Part shown: piece by piece, positions 1-6,188 of the stretch
How the letters are laid out: every line of letters starts with the position of its first letter
Position numbering within the stretch: position 1 is the first letter of the stretch
NCBI GenBank assembly: GCA_028705785.1
Contig: JAQWCT010000125.1
Location: 1-7,836 of the forward strand
DNA length: 7,836 bases
From: Sulfurospirillaceae bacterium
GTDB lineage: Bacteria; Campylobacterota; Campylobacteria; Campylobacterales; Sulfurospirillaceae
Direction: 5' to 3'
Made by a program: the position numbers and the translations under genes
The notes under the pieces: model-generated
What the model was told of the DNA's origin: nothing
Database searches by the model: none
What the model saw: the letters and a program-made list of their open reading frames with translations, nothing else

Positions 1-88
1 TATCTTAGATAACGGTGCATCAAAAGCTAGAATTATCGCACAAGAAAAAATGAAACAGATTAGAGAAATTGTTGGAATTTATCGTTAA
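1..88 (+). CDS. trpS: Tryptophanyl-tRNA synthetase, C-terminal end (5' partial)
   Basis: Only the last 28 codons are present, read from base 2 to the TAA at 86-88. The peptide contains Asn-Gly-Ala-Ser-Lys-Ala-Arg followed by an amphipathic stretch ending in REIVGIYR. This matches the conserved tail of bacterial TrpRS, where a GAxxAR motif precedes the last helix and the protein ends in a V-G-hydrophobic segment. TrpRS charges tRNA-Trp in the cytoplasm. serS starts 8 nt downstream and its Shine-Dalgarno sequence overlaps this stop codon, so the two genes are almost certainly co-transcribed. The trpS-serS order is, from memory, also that of Campylobacter jejuni, which supports the call. The catalytic domain lies outside the window, so the assignment rests on a short tail plus context. 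Confidence 0.8.
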   Translation, partial: ILDNGASKARIIAQEKMKQIREIVGIYR

Positions 89-96
89 GGAAACGA

Positions 97-1341
97 ATGT
101 TAGATATTAAACTGATACAAAATGATTTTGAAACCATTTGCGCCAAACTTCGCAAAAAGAAAGTTGATGAAATTCTACTTGAAGAATTAAGAGTGATTTC
201 GCTTGAACTCAAAAGTGCCAAACTATTACTTGAGCCACTTCAAGCAGAACAAAATGCTAAAAGTAAACTCTTCCCTATCTATGCCAAAGAGGGTAAAGAC
301 ACTAAAGCACTTCAAGCAGAACTCTCCGACAATAAAATAAAAATTGCAGAAGCTTTAGAAACGGTGAGAAATTTAGAAGAAAAACTTGAAGAAAGAGCCA
401 CCGTTATCCCTAATACGCCTGATGATAGTGTTCCGCTAGGTGAAGATGAAAATGACAATGTTGAGATTAAAAAAGTCCTTACACCTAAAACATTTTCGTT
501 TACCCCTAAAGAGCACTGGGATCTAGATAAAGAACAAAATTGGATTGATTTTGAACGCGGTGTCAAGCTTGCAAAAAGTCGTTTTAGTGTTTTAAAAAAT
601 CAAGGTGCCAAGTTAGAGCGCGCTTTAATCAATTACATGTTGGACTTCAATACTGCCAGAGGCTTTCATGAAGTCGCAGTTCCTTACATCGTTAATCGCG
701 AAACACTGATGGGCACAGGACAACTTCCTAAATTTGAAGATGACCTTTTCAAAATTGATGGCGAAGATCTCTTTTTGATTCCTACAGCAGAAGTACCTGT
801 TACCAATCTTTTTCGAGATGAAATTCTCAAAATTGAAGAACTTCCTCTTAAAATGACAGCTTATTCTGCGTGTTTTAGAAAAGAAGCAGGAAGTGCAGGA
901 AAAGATACTAGAGGGATGATTCGTCAGCACCAATTTGACAAAGTTGAACTGGTATGTATCACGACGCCAGAGCAAAGTGAAGCCATCTTTGAAGAGATGC
1001 TTAACTGTGCTTCAGATTTGCTCACTTCATTAGGCTTACCGCATCGTCACTTACTCCTTTGTGGAGGAGATCTTGGATTTAGTGCGGCAAAAACTGTTGA
1101 CCTTGAAGTGTGGCTTCCAGGGCAAAATCGCTATCGCGAGATAAGTTCTGTTTCAAATACCTTTGATTTTCAAGCGCGCCGTGCTAAAATCCGCTTTAAA
1201 GATGAAAACAAAAATCGTCTAGCCCATACACTCAATGGCTCTTCCTTGGCAGTAGGTCGAACGCTTATCGCTATTATGGAAAATTACCAAAATGAAGATG
1301 GAAGCATTAGCATTCCAGAAGTCTTAAAAAAGTACATGTAA
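97..1341 (+). CDS. serS: Seryl-tRNA synthetase
   Basis: A complete 414-residue class II aminoacyl-tRNA synthetase that charges tRNA-Ser (and tRNA-Sec if present) in the cytoplasm; the length is normal for bacterial SerRS. Residues about 25-100 are charged and helical and form the long antiparallel coiled-coil arm that grips the tRNA. The catalytic core follows: a motif 1 region near 175-200, the serine-binding Thr-Ala-Glu at 230-232, motif 2 at about 258-285 (FRKEAGSAGKDTRG, then RQHQF), and motif 3 at about 378-397 (LNGSSLAVGRTLIAIMEN). The ATG at 97 has a good Shine-Dalgarno sequence, AAGGA at 87-91, 5 nt upstream and overlapping the trpS stop. The pflB start lies one base beyond this stop codon. 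No truncation or missing catalytic motif is seen. Confidence 0.97.
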   Translation: MLDIKLIQNDFETICAKLRKKKVDEILLEELRVISLELKSAKLLLEPLQAEQNAKSKLFPIYAKEGKDTKALQAELSDNKIKIAEALETVRNLEEKLEERATVIPNTPDDSVPLGEDENDNVEIKKVLTPKTFSFTPKEHWDLDKEQNWIDFERGVKLAKSRFSVLKNQGAKLERALINYMLDFNTARGFHEVAVPYIVNRETLMGTGQLPKFEDDLFKIDGEDLFLIPTAEVPVTNLFRDEILKIEELPLKMTAYSACFRKEAGSAGKDTRGMIRQHQFDKVELVCITTPEQSEAIFEEMLNCASDLLTSLGLPHRHLLLCGGDLGFSAAKTVDLEVWLPGQNRYREISSVSNTFDFQARRAKIRFKDENKNRLAHTLNGSSLAVGRTLIAIMENYQNEDGSISIPEVLKKYM

Positions 1342-1342
1342 G
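1333..1342 (+). repeat. TACATGTAAG word at the serS/pflB junction
   Basis: This 10-mer contains the palindrome TACATGTA. It covers the last serS codons (Tyr-Met-stop) and ends directly before the pflB ATG. The same 10-mer occurs at 3693-3702 and 6417-6426, and the palindromic 8-mer again at 3673-3680. Confidence 0.5.
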
Positions 1343-3670
1343 ATGGCAGAAAAAGAAGAAGAGGTTGTCATCCTAGAGGCGAGCGACGAAAACTTTGCTC
1401 CCATAGAAGATGCCGATCAAGATGATGTCAAAGCCTTTCAAGAAACGCAAGATACTCAAAACAAAAGTAAAGCTAAAAAGAAATTAGCTCTTTTGTTGGT
1501 AGTTGGCACGATTCTTCTTCTTATTATTGCTATTGTACTCGTACTTCTTCTGAAAAATAAAAATCAACCTATTGAAGCACCCATAGAAGTTCCAAAAGTT
1601 GTTGAGAAGCAAACTCCTAAAGAACAGTTTTCTCCCTCCAAAATTGAAAATATGATCAAAAAAGCCAATGTTCTTTATGAAAAAGGTGACAAAGGTGATG
1701 CGTTAAAAATTTATGAGAGAATTGCTACTTTTAATGAGGCTATTTCCTACTATAACATTGGTGTCGCAAAACTCAAAGAACAAAATTTTACCGAAGCTTT
1801 GGAAGCCTTTAAAAAGGCCATTCAAAATAAAGAGCATCGATGTATCAGTGCTATTAATGCTGCGGTGTGTGCTTTGGAACTCAAAGATAAAAAGCTTTTT
1901 AACTATTACATTGACTTAGCGTATGCCTATTTGCCAGAAGAAGCTAATGCCCCTTTATACTCATACTATGTAGGATTGGTCAATTACTATAAAAATTTCT
2001 ATTTTGAAGCACTCAGCGCACTTTCTCACCCCACTAATGCTTATTACAAGGAAGACCAAGACTATTTGGCTTCAAAAATATTTGCTTCTTTAGGATATAA
2101 CCAAGAAGCGCAAACCATACTTACGGGTATCGAAAGAGAAAGTGATGGCTTAAGTTTAGGACTTTTATATGCCAAGCTTGGAGAATTTCAAAAAGCAAAA
2201 TCCTATTTAATCAAAGCTTTTCAAAGTGGGAAAGAGAGCTTAAAAGTCAAAATGGCTCTCTCTTTGGTAGAAAATAAACTGGGTAACTTGGGTAATACCG
2301 CTTCTTTAATGAGTGAAATTTTCAAAGTGAGTGAGCCTGATGCAAAACCCATTTATAATATTAAATCATCACTCAAAGCTTCCTTATTTGATGTCAATAA
2401 AGCTCAAGAAGAACTTGAAAAACAACTCTTCTTCGATGATGAAAATATTTATAACCTCGTCTTTTACTATGCACCTTATAAAGTGTTCAATGCAAAACAG
2501 ACCATTGATTATATTCGTAAAGGCAGTATGAATATCTTTATTGACGAGATAGGCCCTGCCCTTTTGTATCTTCAAGCAAGTTCTACCATTTCTAAGGTCA
2601 ATATTGCTATTAGTAAAGGTATTAAAAAAGCACTTGATTTTCATATTTATGAAGCCAATGAGATTTTTGTCAATATGGTAGAAGAGTATAAAAATCATTC
2701 TATTTTACACTATGATTTAGCATTGACTTACGCCCAAATGGGAGATTATGCGCTCGCCTATAAAAATTTTTCAAAAAGTTATCATCTCGATAATAATAAC
2801 TATCTTGCAGGTGTTTTTGCTCTCATGAGTGGCAATTTATTGGGCAAAGATATCACAAAGCTGAGTGAAGATGTCAAAGAGAGTATTGAAAAAAATGGAG
2901 AGCTGGGCAAAGATAATATCTATGGTTCCTTAATTCACCTCACTGATGGCAATCACTTTTCCCTCTCAAGATGGTTAGAAAATGAAAAAGAACAAACACC
3001 CTTAAGTCTCGTTTTGGACACGATTGCCGCACAAAAACTTGGTAATGAGAAAGCTTTTCGCCTCAGCTCTCAAAAATTACAAGCCCTACTTCCTCGTGAT
3101 ATTATTGCAAACCTCATTGCTTTTAATGTTAAACATCAAAAAGAAGATATTAAAAGTTATGCCAAAGCTATCCAAATTGAATTCAATAATCTCTCATTGG
3201 ACTACGATGCATTCTATTATGGACCAAAAATCGTGAAAGAACAATACATTAAGCTATTGCAAATCGGCGGATTGTTACATCAAAAAAGAGATGGTGTGAG
3301 GAAAAAGATGGAAGAAGAAATCATAGATATTTCATCTATTATGCAAACTTTAGCCTACCTTGAAATCTATACCAACAACTTCGAAGAAGCCTTTACGCTT
3401 TACAATAAACTTATTGATGATTTTAATAAAAAAGATACCCATACCATCTTTTTAGCCTCTGTTGCGGCTATTGGAGCAAGTCATCCTGAAAATGCTATTG
3501 CCCTTTTAGAACTCTCAAAACTTATTGACCCATCCAATGTGGAAAGCCGATATGCGCTTGGTTTATTGTATCAAGAAGTTGGAAATTTTGAAGCAGCCTC
3601 AGCTCAGTATAGAAATATTGGAAACATTGGTTTCAAATCACAGTACTTTGATTTTAATATTATTAAGTAG
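1343..3670 (+). CDS. pflB: Membrane-anchored TPR protein, probable flagellar motor scaffold PflB
   Basis: A 775-residue protein with an acidic cytoplasmic N-terminus (1-40), a Lys-rich stop (41-47), one transmembrane helix (about 48-70), a Pro/Glu/Val linker, and a long helical region of degenerate TPR repeats to the C-terminus. Clear TPR units lie near 108-160 (KANVLYEKGD, then YYNIGVAKLKEQNFTEAL), 265-300, 455-485 and 735-765 (YALGLLYQEVGNFEAA). In C. jejuni, pflB (Cj0390, as I recall) follows trpS-serS in the same order and encodes the same architecture; there PflB forms the medial part of the periplasmic scaffold that recruits MotAB stators and is needed for swimming. The ATG lies one base after the serS stop, with only a weak Shine-Dalgarno sequence, so translation probably depends on serS. 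The assignment rests on gene order plus architecture; a generic TPR protein is the alternative. Confidence 0.75.
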   Translation: MAEKEEEVVILEASDENFAPIEDADQDDVKAFQETQDTQNKSKAKKKLALLLVVGTILLLIIAIVLVLLLKNKNQPIEAPIEVPKVVEKQTPKEQFSPSKIENMIKKANVLYEKGDKGDALKIYERIATFNEAISYYNIGVAKLKEQNFTEALEAFKKAIQNKEHRCISAINAAVCALELKDKKLFNYYIDLAYAYLPEEANAPLYSYYVGLVNYYKNFYFEALSALSHPTNAYYKEDQDYLASKIFASLGYNQEAQTILTGIERESDGLSLGLLYAKLGEFQKAKSYLIKAFQSGKESLKVKMALSLVENKLGNLGNTASLMSEIFKVSEPDAKPIYNIKSSLKASLFDVNKAQEELEKQLFFDDENIYNLVFYYAPYKVFNAKQTIDYIRKGSMNIFIDEIGPALLYLQASSTISKVNIAISKGIKKALDFHIYEANEIFVNMVEEYKNHSILHYDLALTYAQMGDYALAYKNFSKSYHLDNNNYLAGVFALMSGNLLGKDITKLSEDVKESIEKNGELGKDNIYGSLIHLTDGNHFSLSRWLENEKEQTPLSLVLDTIAAQKLGNEKAFRLSSQKLQALLPRDIIANLIAFNVKHQKEDIKSYAKAIQIEFNNLSLDYDAFYYGPKIVKEQYIKLLQIGGLLHQKRDGVRKKMEEEIIDISSIMQTLAYLEIYTNNFEEAFTLYNKLIDDFNKKDTHTIFLASVAAIGASHPENAIALLELSKLIDPSNVESRYALGLLYQEVGNFEAASAQYRNIGNIGFKSQYFDFNIIK

Positions 3671-3671
3671 T

Positions 3672-3710
3672 TTACATGTAGAGAAAAATCTCTACATGTA
3701 AGGATTTTTT
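3672..3710 (+). terminator. Intrinsic terminator after pflB
   Basis: A perfect 13-bp inverted repeat, TTACATGTAGAGA (3672-3684) and its complement (3689-3701), encloses an AAAA loop. After GGA comes a run of six T (3705-3710). It starts 2 nt after the pflB stop, and the T-run reaches the leuA stop codon from the other side. On the minus strand the hairpin is followed by mixed A/T sequence without a T-run, so it terminates the plus transcript best. Each arm contains the self-complementary TACATGTA. Confidence 0.85.
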
Positions 3711-5265
3711 AGATGGTATTTTCAGAAGAATTGATATCGCGTAAACCCTCTTTCATCGACATATAACTGTTTAACGCACCAATATAGGCTTTTGCCGTTC
3801 CAAGCATCGTATCGACACTTAAACCATGTCCCATGATGGCAGGTTTACTATCATCAAAGACGACTTTAACAAGTACTCTTGCCATTGCATCTTTTCCTTG
3901 TGTCACCGCATCAACTTTATAGTCTTTAAGCTCTCCACTCACGCCACACACTCTATCGATGACTTTAAAGATAGCATCCATAGTACCGTTTCCAATCGCC
4001 GCATCGGTGATTTCTTTGCCGTCATGCAAAATAGTAACCGCCGCACTCGGAACTCCTCCTGGTGCGCAATCAGAGAGTTGTAACCGTACCAATTCAAATA
4101 TTTGAGGAATCTTCGTAATCTCTTCTGCCACTAAAGCTCGTAAATCATCATCAAATATCTCTTTTTTCTGATCGGCTAAAATTTTAAAGCGGTCAAAGGC
4201 TTCGTTGACATCTTCATCTTTCAAATCATAGCCTAAGTTTTTCAACTTATCTTTAAATGCATGTCGACCTGAATGTTTACCTAAGACAATAGAATTTTTA
4301 TCCAATCCAATGTCTTTAGCACTCATAATCTCATAAGTTTCAGAATGTTTTAAAACACCATCTTGATGGATACCACTCTCGTGTGAGAAGGCATTTTTAC
4401 CAACGATGGCTTTATTTGGTTGAGGCTCAATACCTGTAATGGAAGAAACCAATTTACTGGTAGGATAAATCTCTTTGATGTTGATATTGGTATCATACTG
4501 TGCAAAATGGTCTTTACGAGTTTTAAGAATCATCACGATTTCTTCCAAAGCGGCGTTCCCTGCTCTCTCCCCCAAACCATTAATCGTACATTCGACTTGT
4601 TTAGCACCATTTTCGATACATGCCAAAGAGTTAGCCACCGCAAGCCCCAAGTCGTTGTGACAATGCACAGAAATAATAGCACGATCTCCCACAAATTCAC
4701 TCAGTGACTTGATGATAGAACCCATCTCAGTAGGTAAACGATATCCTACGGTATCTGGGATATTTAAAGTCGTTGCCCCCGCATTGATAACAGCGTCCAA
4801 CACTTCTTTCATAAAGCCCACATCACTTCGTCCTGCATCTTCACAGCTAAACTCGATATCATCACAAAATGTTTTTGCATATAACACAGATTCAACCGCT
4901 TTTTTGATAACTTGGTCAGGCGTCATTTTTAATTTGTATTGCATATGAATAGGGCTTGTTGCGATGAAAGTATGAATTCGTCGCATCTTAGCCTTAGCCA
5001 CTGCCTCCCCCGCTGCTTTAATATCTTTTTCAAGTGACCTTGCCAATGAACATACTGTACTTTTCGTGATCATTTCACTAATTCTTGAAATCGCATCAAA
5101 GTCTCCTGGACTTGCCGCAGCAAATCCTGCTTCAATCACATCAACGCCCAATTTTTGTAGTTGCAAAGCGATTTGAATTTTTTCTTCTGTATTCATAGAA
5201 GCGCCGGGGCTTTGCTCACCATCTCGTAAAGTAGTATCAAAAATTTTAATCATATTGTTTTGCAT
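3709..5265 (-). CDS. leuA: 2-isopropylmalate synthase
   Basis: A 518-residue, full-length LeuA of the long, feedback-regulated type. It condenses acetyl-CoA with 2-oxoisovalerate to 2-isopropylmalate, the first committed step of leucine synthesis. The TIM-barrel catalytic domain shows FDTTLRDGEQSPG at 9-21 (Arg14; metal-binding Asp15), the metal ligands His201 and His203 in HCHNDLGLAVANS, and GLGERAGNA at 230-238 with Asn237. A linker domain with GKHSGRHAF follows near 329-337, then the C-terminal leucine-binding regulatory domain from about 390 (GGVPSAAV; GNGTMDAIFKVI; LGTAKAYIGALN). The start at 5265 has AAGGA at 5277-5273, 7 nt upstream; the Met at codon 5 has no such site. leuA stands alone, convergent with pflB, behind a leader ORF that probably makes its expression sensitive to leucine supply. 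Citramalate and homocitrate synthases are related, but the length and motifs fit LeuA. Confidence 0.95.
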   Translation of the reverse strand: MQNNMIKIFDTTLRDGEQSPGASMNTEEKIQIALQLQKLGVDVIEAGFAAASPGDFDAISRISEMITKSTVCSLARSLEKDIKAAGEAVAKAKMRRIHTFIATSPIHMQYKLKMTPDQVIKKAVESVLYAKTFCDDIEFSCEDAGRSDVGFMKEVLDAVINAGATTLNIPDTVGYRLPTEMGSIIKSLSEFVGDRAIISVHCHNDLGLAVANSLACIENGAKQVECTINGLGERAGNAALEEIVMILKTRKDHFAQYDTNINIKEIYPTSKLVSSITGIEPQPNKAIVGKNAFSHESGIHQDGVLKHSETYEIMSAKDIGLDKNSIVLGKHSGRHAFKDKLKNLGYDLKDEDVNEAFDRFKILADQKKEIFDDDLRALVAEEITKIPQIFELVRLQLSDCAPGGVPSAAVTILHDGKEITDAAIGNGTMDAIFKVIDRVCGVSGELKDYKVDAVTQGKDAMARVLVKVVFDDSKPAIMGHGLSVDTMLGTAKAYIGALNSYMSMKEGLRDINSSENTI

Positions 5266-5277
5266 AGAACAATCCTT

Positions 5278-5350
5278 ATATTTTTTTTATTTAAATTGGA
5301 TAGAAAAATAGTAAAAAATGGTTAAGAGAAGAGGAGGTTTTGCAGGAGAG
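5278..5350 (-). promoter_or_regulatory. C-rich, G-free leader segment (possible rut site) before leuA
   Basis: On the minus strand, bases 5350-5291 contain 18 C but only 1 G, and G stays absent until the leuA Shine-Dalgarno sequence. Such unstructured C>G RNA is what Rho binds. The segment starts inside the Leu codons of the leader ORF and runs to the leuA start. No GC-rich hairpin followed by a T-run is seen here. Rho loading is an inference. Confidence 0.35.
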
Positions 5351-5417
5351 CGTTTTTAATCTCAATTTTAGGCAAGATTTTAATAGACTTCATAATGCCG
5401 ATATTAACGCTATTCAT
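5322..5417 (-). CDS. Putative leucine-rich leader peptide of leuA
   Basis: A 31-codon ORF with ATG at 5417 and TAA at 5324-5322, in the gap between pssA and leuA. It has the best Shine-Dalgarno sequence in the window, AAGGAG at 5428-5423, 5 nt before the ATG. The peptide begins MNSVNIGIMKSIKILPKIE and ends in ALLQNLLFS, with four Leu codons (CTC CTG .. CTC CTC) just before the stop. These all use CTN rather than TTA. There are six Ile codons in the first 20 positions. It lies about 30 nt after a TATAAT box and 56 nt before leuA. Position, size, strong ribosome binding and terminal Leu clusters are those of an amino-acid-sensing leader peptide, where ribosome stalling on scarce Leu-tRNA controls the next gene. 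A genuine small protein is less likely but not excluded. Confidence 0.75.
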   Translation of the reverse strand: MNSVNIGIMKSIKILPKIEIKNALLQNLLFS

Positions 5418-5422
5418 CGCTT

Positions 5423-5428
5423 CTCCTT
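5423..5428 (-). promoter_or_regulatory. Shine-Dalgarno sequence of the leader ORF
   Basis: AAGGAG read 5428 to 5423, 5 nt upstream of the leader ATG at 5417. It is stronger than the site of leuA itself and is the main evidence that the 31-codon ORF is translated. Confidence 0.8.
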
Positions 5429-5452
5429 TATTGAAATTTTAAAAGTGGTTGT

Positions 5453-5482
5453 ATTATACTGAATTTTTTGGATATTTTGCAA
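5453..5482 (-). promoter_or_regulatory. Putative sigma-70 promoter of the leuA leader
   Basis: A perfect TATAAT lies at 5458-5453 on the minus strand, overlapping the pssA stop codon. A weak TTGCAA lies 18 nt upstream, with an A-rich spacer. Campylobacterota promoters are defined mainly by the -10 box, so this suffices for a reasonable call. Transcription would start near 5446, giving a leader of about 30 nt before the 31-codon ORF. Read-through from pssA may add to it. Confidence 0.6.
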
Positions 5483-6188
5483 TTACAAAAGTATAAATGG
5501 CTCGCCCCAACCCATAAATAAGATAAGCAGTTATAGCGGCTGAACCAGCTTCGATAGGATAAAGATACAAAAGTGAAAATGAAAGAACAAGATACACTAA
5601 AATTTTAATCAAATGCGCTTTTTTAAAATCAATCTTTTTAAAGCTAGGATAACGAATATTACTGACCATTAAAAAAGATAAAACGCCCATTCCAACAAGC
5701 ATAACCCACTCAAATCCATGCATAAAAGGGTGTTCACCATAAAGTAAAATCCACATAGCAACGACAACTGCTGCTGTAGGTATAGGCACACCAATAAATA
5801 CAGAAGGCTCACTCACGCCTATCATGACATTAAATCTCGCCAGTCTAATTGCTCCAAATACAACATACATCGCACAAAGAAGTGAGCCTACTTTACCATA
5901 GTCGTGACCGATGCTAAAATAAAAAAGCATCGCTGGCGCAACACCAAAAGCAACAATATCTGCCAAAGAATCAAATTCGGCACCAAATTTACTGGTGGTA
6001 TTGGTCATTCTTGCTACTCTTCCATCCAGTCCATCAAAAATTAAAGAGAGTAAAATAAAAACAGCGGCCTTTTCAAACTCACCATTCGCTGATGCGATAA
6101 TACTCACAACCCCTAAAAAAGCACTTGCTGCTGTAAAAAGATTGGGGAAGATATAGATCAATTGGAGTTTATTACCGTTATTTATCAT
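5454..6188 (-). CDS. pssA: CDP-diacylglycerol--serine O-phosphatidyltransferase
   Basis: An integral membrane enzyme that makes phosphatidylserine from CDP-diacylglycerol and L-serine, the first step to phosphatidylethanolamine. The CDP-alcohol phosphotransferase motif D-G-x2-A-R-x8-G-x3-D-x3-D is complete (DGRVAR, then G, D and D in KFGAEFDSLAD), near residues 55-77 of the ATG-started protein. Several hydrophobic helices follow and the C-terminus is basic. I chose the ATG at 6188, giving 244 residues, because AAGG lies 6 nt upstream (6198-6195). This start overlaps the preceding psd-like gene by 11 nt. An in-frame TTG at 6206, 6 codons earlier, has a closer AGGA and would give 250 residues; it cannot be excluded. 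This is the PssA type of Bacillus and Campylobacterota, unrelated to the soluble E. coli enzyme. Confidence 0.93.
   Translation of the reverse strand: MINNGNKLQLIYIFPNLFTAASAFLGVVSIIASANGEFEKAAVFILLSLIFDGLDGRVARMTNTTSKFGAEFDSLADIVAFGVAPAMLFYFSIGHDYGKVGSLLCAMYVVFGAIRLARFNVMIGVSEPSVFIGVPIPTAAVVVAMWILLYGEHPFMHGFEWVMLVGMGVLSFLMVSNIRYPSFKKIDFKKAHLIKILVYLVLSFSLLYLYPIEAGSAAITAYLIYGLGRAIYTFVIAKYPKNSV

Noticed and set aside
625..975. 116-codon open frame on the minus strand, opposite serS
   Set aside because: Opposite conserved SerRS catalytic sequence; Phe/Lys/Cys-rich composition fits a shadow of the real gene. The same holds for the other short frames inside pflB and leuA.
3672..3701. The convergent hairpin as a terminator for leuA too
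   Set aside because: On the minus strand the stem is followed by mixed A/T sequence without a T-run. It may stabilise the leuA 3' end, but termination there is not supported.
5281..5288. Run of eight T (A on the minus strand) before leuA as a phase-variation tract
   Set aside because: It is outside any coding region, 8 nt is unremarkable in an AT-rich gap, and a housekeeping biosynthetic gene is an unlikely phase-variable target.
5352..5386. Small hairpin AATCT/AGATT inside the leader as an attenuator stem
   Set aside because: Only 5 A/T-rich pairs around a 12-nt loop, and no T-run follows directly.
5266..5453. tRNA or known riboswitch in the pssA-leuA gap
   Set aside because: No cloverleaf or T-loop sequence, and too little G for a structured riboswitch; the leader ORF explains the gap better.
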